From a virus: a stretch of 31,041 nucleotides of DNA. Position numbers and translations under genes: made by a program. The DNA is taken from the IMG/VR virus record IMGVR_UViG_3300048996_000101, positions 1 through 31,041 of that record; one strand, given 5' to 3'. Within the stretch, counting starts at the first letter, position 1. Each line of letters opens with the position of its first letter. Positions 29,001 to 31,041 of the stretch are shown here, piece after piece. The notes under the pieces are model-generated. The model worked only from the letters and a program-made list of their open reading frames with translations. It made no database searches and was not told where the DNA came from.

Positions 29001-29656
29001 CGCAGAAGCTCCCTCGGCTTCTTGATCTTTTCTGCGGACAGGGCGGCGCCGGTTGGGGATACCGCCTCGCGGGGTTCCACGTCACCGGTGTCGACGTAAG
29101 GCCGCAGCCACGGCATCCCCGGGAGATGGACTTCGTCCATGGGGATGCGCTGGAGTATCTCTACGCGCATGGACACGAGTACGACGTCATTCATGCCTCT
29201 CCGCCGTGCCGCGCCTACACCAAGGCACGGGGTGCGGCAACGGGCCGCTACCGGCATCCCGATCTGGTGAAGGATGTCCGCGCGGCGCTGGGTGCTATCG
29301 GCAGGCCCTGGGTCATCGAGAACGTTCCTGGGGCGCCGCTGCGCTGGCCTGTCGAGCTGTGCGGCACGATGTTCGGTCTGCCGATGTACCGCCACCGCCT
29401 CTTCGAGTTCCAGGACCCCTGGGTCGCCCACCCGGGCCATCCCGAGCACCGTGCGCGCGTCGCCAAGATGGGACGGCGCCCTGGGAAGGGTGAGTTCTGG
29501 TCGATCGCCGGGAACTTCTCCGGAGTGAAGGCGGCAGGTGAGGCGATGGGTATGCCGTGGGCGGATCAGGACGGTCTGCGTCAGGCCGTTCCGCCCGCGT
29601 ACACGCACTGGATCGGCGTCAACCTGCTGCAGCGCCAACTTGATGATGCCGCGTGA
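28997..29656 (+). CDS. Short DNA (cytosine-5) methyltransferase
   Basis: 219 residues, GTG overlapping the previous stop by 4 nt. Motif I LDLFCGQGGAGWGY (9-22), catalytic Cys71 in ASPPCRAYT (motif IV), ENV at 108-110 (motif VI), YRHR at 131-134 (motif VIII) and a motif-X-like AVPPAYTHWIG near the end. Only about 80 residues separate motifs VIII and X, so the target-recognition domain is small. The enzyme would methylate cytosine C5, probably to protect phage DNA from host restriction. It is compact but has all core motifs; specificity cannot be read. Confidence 0.9.
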   Translation: MTQKLPRLLDLFCGQGGAGWGYRLAGFHVTGVDVRPQPRHPREMDFVHGDALEYLYAHGHEYDVIHASPPCRAYTKARGAATGRYRHPDLVKDVRAALGAIGRPWVIENVPGAPLRWPVELCGTMFGLPMYRHRLFEFQDPWVAHPGHPEHRARVAKMGRRPGKGEFWSIAGNFSGVKAAGEAMGMPWADQDGLRQAVPPAYTHWIGVNLLQRQLDDAA

Positions 29657-29675
29657 TTACGGATACGATTGAATC
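29640..29675 (+). promoter_or_regulatory. Leaderless promoter for the toxin-antitoxin-like pair
   Basis: TTGATG (29640-29645), 18-nt spacer, TACGAT (29664-29669), then 6 nt to the ATG at 29676, exactly where a transcript would start. There is no ribosome site, so translation would begin on a leaderless message. Both hexamers are 4 of 6 to the sigma-70-type consensus. Lies over the 3' end of the methyltransferase gene. Confidence 0.6.
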
Positions 29676-30005
29676 ATGGCAATCACGAAAACTGCTGCCC
29701 GCAAGAGCGTGCCGTTGCACGCCAGCGACCTGCAAGAACTCCAGCGTGTGAGGCTCCACGGCAGCGACCAGGCCGTGGCCCTCCACGAACTCACCGGCGT
29801 CGAACTGGGGGAGCGGTCCTCCGAGTCCGAAGCTCTGCACGCCATCATCGAGGCCGGTCTCAAGGCCATCGCGGACAAGGCGCTGCAGATCGCCTACGCG
29901 CGCGCTGTCGAATTCGACCGGACCGACCCCGAACGACAGCAGTGGAAAAAGGCCATGCGCACCCGTCGTCTGCGCCCCTTCATGAGTGAGGCAGACGCCG
30001 CGTGA
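29676..30005 (+). CDS. Putative antitoxin (helical/RHH-like)
   Basis: 109 residues, ATG 6 nt after a -10 hexamer with no ribosome site (leaderless). N-terminus TKTAARKSVPLHASDLQEL, then a helical pair (SSESEALHAIIEAGLKAI and ADKALQIAYARAVEFDRTD) like an RHH or Phd-type dimer, and a basic tail (KKAMRTRRLRPFM). Position one base-coupled (GTGA) to a MazF-fold gene suggests an antitoxin that binds it and the shared promoter. No exact family recognised; could also be a small DNA-binding protein unrelated to toxins. Confidence 0.6.
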   Translation: MAITKTAARKSVPLHASDLQELQRVRLHGSDQAVALHELTGVELGERSSESEALHAIIEAGLKAIADKALQIAYARAVEFDRTDPERQQWKKAMRTRRLRPFMSEADAA

Positions 30006-30331
30006 GCATCATGGTTCCAGCTCAGCGTGCGCATATCTACCGGATCCAGTTCGACCCGGAGATCGCTGTACTCGGCCTCATCGTCTCTGCCGACTGGCTG
30101 AACGCCCAGAGCGACGAGTACATGGTCGCCCAGGTGACAGCCAGCGGCGCCGACCAGCGAGGAATGCCGGGATCGGTGCGTCTGACGTCAGGAGATCCTG
30201 CCTTCGGGTACATCGTGTGCCGCGACGTCGGGATGGTCGACCATGAAGAGGTGAAGGAAGACCTCGGCGAAGTTTCGATGGAGACCATGAACGAGGTCAG
30301 CAACGCACTGAAGCTGGTGCTGAGCCTATGA
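30002..30331 (+). CDS. MazF/PemK-like protein lacking the catalytic arginine
   Basis: 109 residues, GTG overlapping the previous stop. Order and spacing match MazF: HIYRIQFDPE (11-20), a strand LGLIVSADWLN (24-34), MVAQVTAS (41-48), SVRLTSG (58-64), YIVCRDVGMVD (70-80), and LGEVSMETMNEVSNALKLV (88-106). The Arg that follows the first strand in active MazF (as in RPVLVV) is replaced here by Val-Leu, while Thr46 or Ser48 can occupy the threonine site. It may be an inactive or repurposed toxin, or a growth inhibitor acting otherwise. Paired with the upstream helical gene. Confidence 0.68.
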   Translation: MSIMVPAQRAHIYRIQFDPEIAVLGLIVSADWLNAQSDEYMVAQVTASGADQRGMPGSVRLTSGDPAFGYIVCRDVGMVDHEEVKEDLGEVSMETMNEVSNALKLVLSL

Positions 30332-30341
30332 AGGTTCCCCG

Positions 30342-30803
30342 GTGAGCGACACAGAGTTCTGCGATCACCTCTGCCAGTGCGAGCACGAGCACCAGGACCA
30401 CAGCTCCTCCGGAGTCTGCAAGCAGTGCGACTGCGGGTCGTCCACCGGGCACTACCCGAGCGAGTGCTTCTGGGCCCCGGAGCATCACACCGATCCCGCG
30501 CCGCTCAGTGCCCGTGCCAAGGTCATCTACTTCCTCGAAGAGCACCCCGCGATCCAGGGCCGCGACATCATGGGCAGGCCGCTGGCCGAGGTGATGGCGG
30601 ACGATCTCGCCTATGAGCTGTCCCAGACGATCACGCACGAGGCCGAGGTGTGGGGACCACACTCCGGGGTGGGCAGGATCTGCGCCTACAACGCGGAGCT
30701 GATCAACCCCTACGTCAAGAAGAAGCCACGGCCGTGCTGCCCCATGCACCACGGGCAGGACTCCGTATGCCGCAGCAACGAATCCAGCGAGGACCACGCA
30801 TGA
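30342..30803 (+). CDS. Cys/His-rich hypothetical protein
   Basis: 153 residues, GTG start with AAGG upstream. N-terminal 50 residues have many Cys and His (FCDHLCQCEHEHQDH, CKQCDCGSS), probably binding zinc; the middle is helical (RAKVIYFLEEHPAIQ, EVMADDLAYELSQT) and a second CCPMHH cluster precedes the end. No family recognised. It ends ATGA-coupled to the next gene. Likely an early accessory protein by position. Confidence 0.6.
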   Translation: MSDTEFCDHLCQCEHEHQDHSSSGVCKQCDCGSSTGHYPSECFWAPEHHTDPAPLSARAKVIYFLEEHPAIQGRDIMGRPLAEVMADDLAYELSQTITHEAEVWGPHSGVGRICAYNAELINPYVKKKPRPCCPMHHGQDSVCRSNESSEDHA

Positions 30804-31041
30804 GCAATGAGGCCACCGAGGCGCCGGACGCCTGCGACATCGTCGTCATCGACGGGTCCTCCACTCTCGCCGCCGTCATCATCCGGACCGGGGAGAACGG
30901 CAAGATCGTTCTGAAGGCGTGGGCCAACGGGATGCGCAAGGACGACGCGGCGTACGTGCTGCGCCACATCGCCCGGATGTGGGACGAAGAGGCCGCTCAG
31001 GAAGAGGCCGAGAGCCGCGCGAAGACCGAGACCGCCCCGTG
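30800..31041 (+). CDS. Hypothetical protein, 3' end cut by window edge
   Basis: Begins at ATG 30800 overlapping the previous stop (ATGA). 80 codons are visible, ending in the last two bases TG, so the stop may lie just past the window. Sequence has a beta-rich first half (CDIVVIDGSSTLAAVII) and a helical, acidic second half (MWDEEAAQEEAESRA). Function unknown. Confidence 0.6.
   Translation, partial: MSNEATEAPDACDIVVIDGSSTLAAVIIRTGENGKIVLKAWANGMRKDDAAYVLRHIARMWDEEAAQEEAESRAKTETAP

Noticed and set aside
1-31041. CRISPR array, insertion sequence, integrase or tRNA attachment site
   Set aside because: No regularly spaced long repeats, transposase motifs, recombinase motifs or tRNA-like segments were found in the window.

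Overview
The window reads as part of a tailed phage genome of the siphovirus type, probably infecting Streptomyces or a close actinomycete. The reasons are high GC with GTG/TTG starts and GGAGG-type ribosome sites, a BldC-like MerR-family regulator (BldC is a Streptomyces developmental regulator), actinophage-style LamG and collagen-like virion proteins, and a canonical HK97-type head and long-tail gene order. Both outermost genes are cut by the window edges, so this is an internal segment of a larger genome. No integrase, tRNA, IS element or CRISPR array was found.

Layout. (1) 1-810, plus strand: a zinc-ribbon protein (cut at its 5' end) and a small winged-HTH protein. (2) 776-28378, almost entirely minus strand, is the virion and lysis cluster, read from right to left: terminase small subunit, two small genes including an Acb2/Tad1-like candidate anti-defence protein, one hypothetical, a short plus-strand island (26.44-26.90 kb), a small membrane protein, terminase large subunit, two small genes, portal, ClpP-type head protease, major capsid protein, five accessory head-region genes (one with a LamG domain, beta repeats and a zinc ribbon), head-tail connectors, a tail-tube protein carrying an internal LamG domain, a conserved hypothetical, a second shorter tail-tube paralogue, the G and G-T tail chaperones (with a -1 slippery site), the tape measure, minor tail proteins, an amidase endolysin, a holin, and two more membrane proteins, one collagen-like. 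(3) 28379-28733 is a divergent, AT-richer control region with 12-bp inverted repeats and a terminator inside the structural-operon leader. (4) 28734-31041, plus strand: BldC-like regulator, short C5 cytosine methyltransferase, then a toxin-antitoxin-like pair (helical/RHH-like protein plus MazF-fold protein) driven by an apparent leaderless promoter, and two hypotheticals.

How it works together. Most minus-strand neighbours overlap by 1-4 nt (ATGA, GTGA, TAATG), so they are translationally coupled. Strong hairpins at a few boundaries (before terminase, after capsid, before tail tube, before tail chaperone) probably set different expression levels; several share the same trailing T-tract-CATGCC sequence. 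The plus-strand genes look like early regulation and host-takeover or counter-defence functions.

Most notable: a previously uncalled tail-chaperone frameshift product; an Acb2/Tad1-like cyclic-nucleotide-sponge candidate; a leaderless MazEF-like pair whose toxin lacks the usual catalytic arginine; LamG/jelly-roll modules inserted into several virion proteins; and a two-stem-loop leader upstream of the terminase that could act in antitermination.
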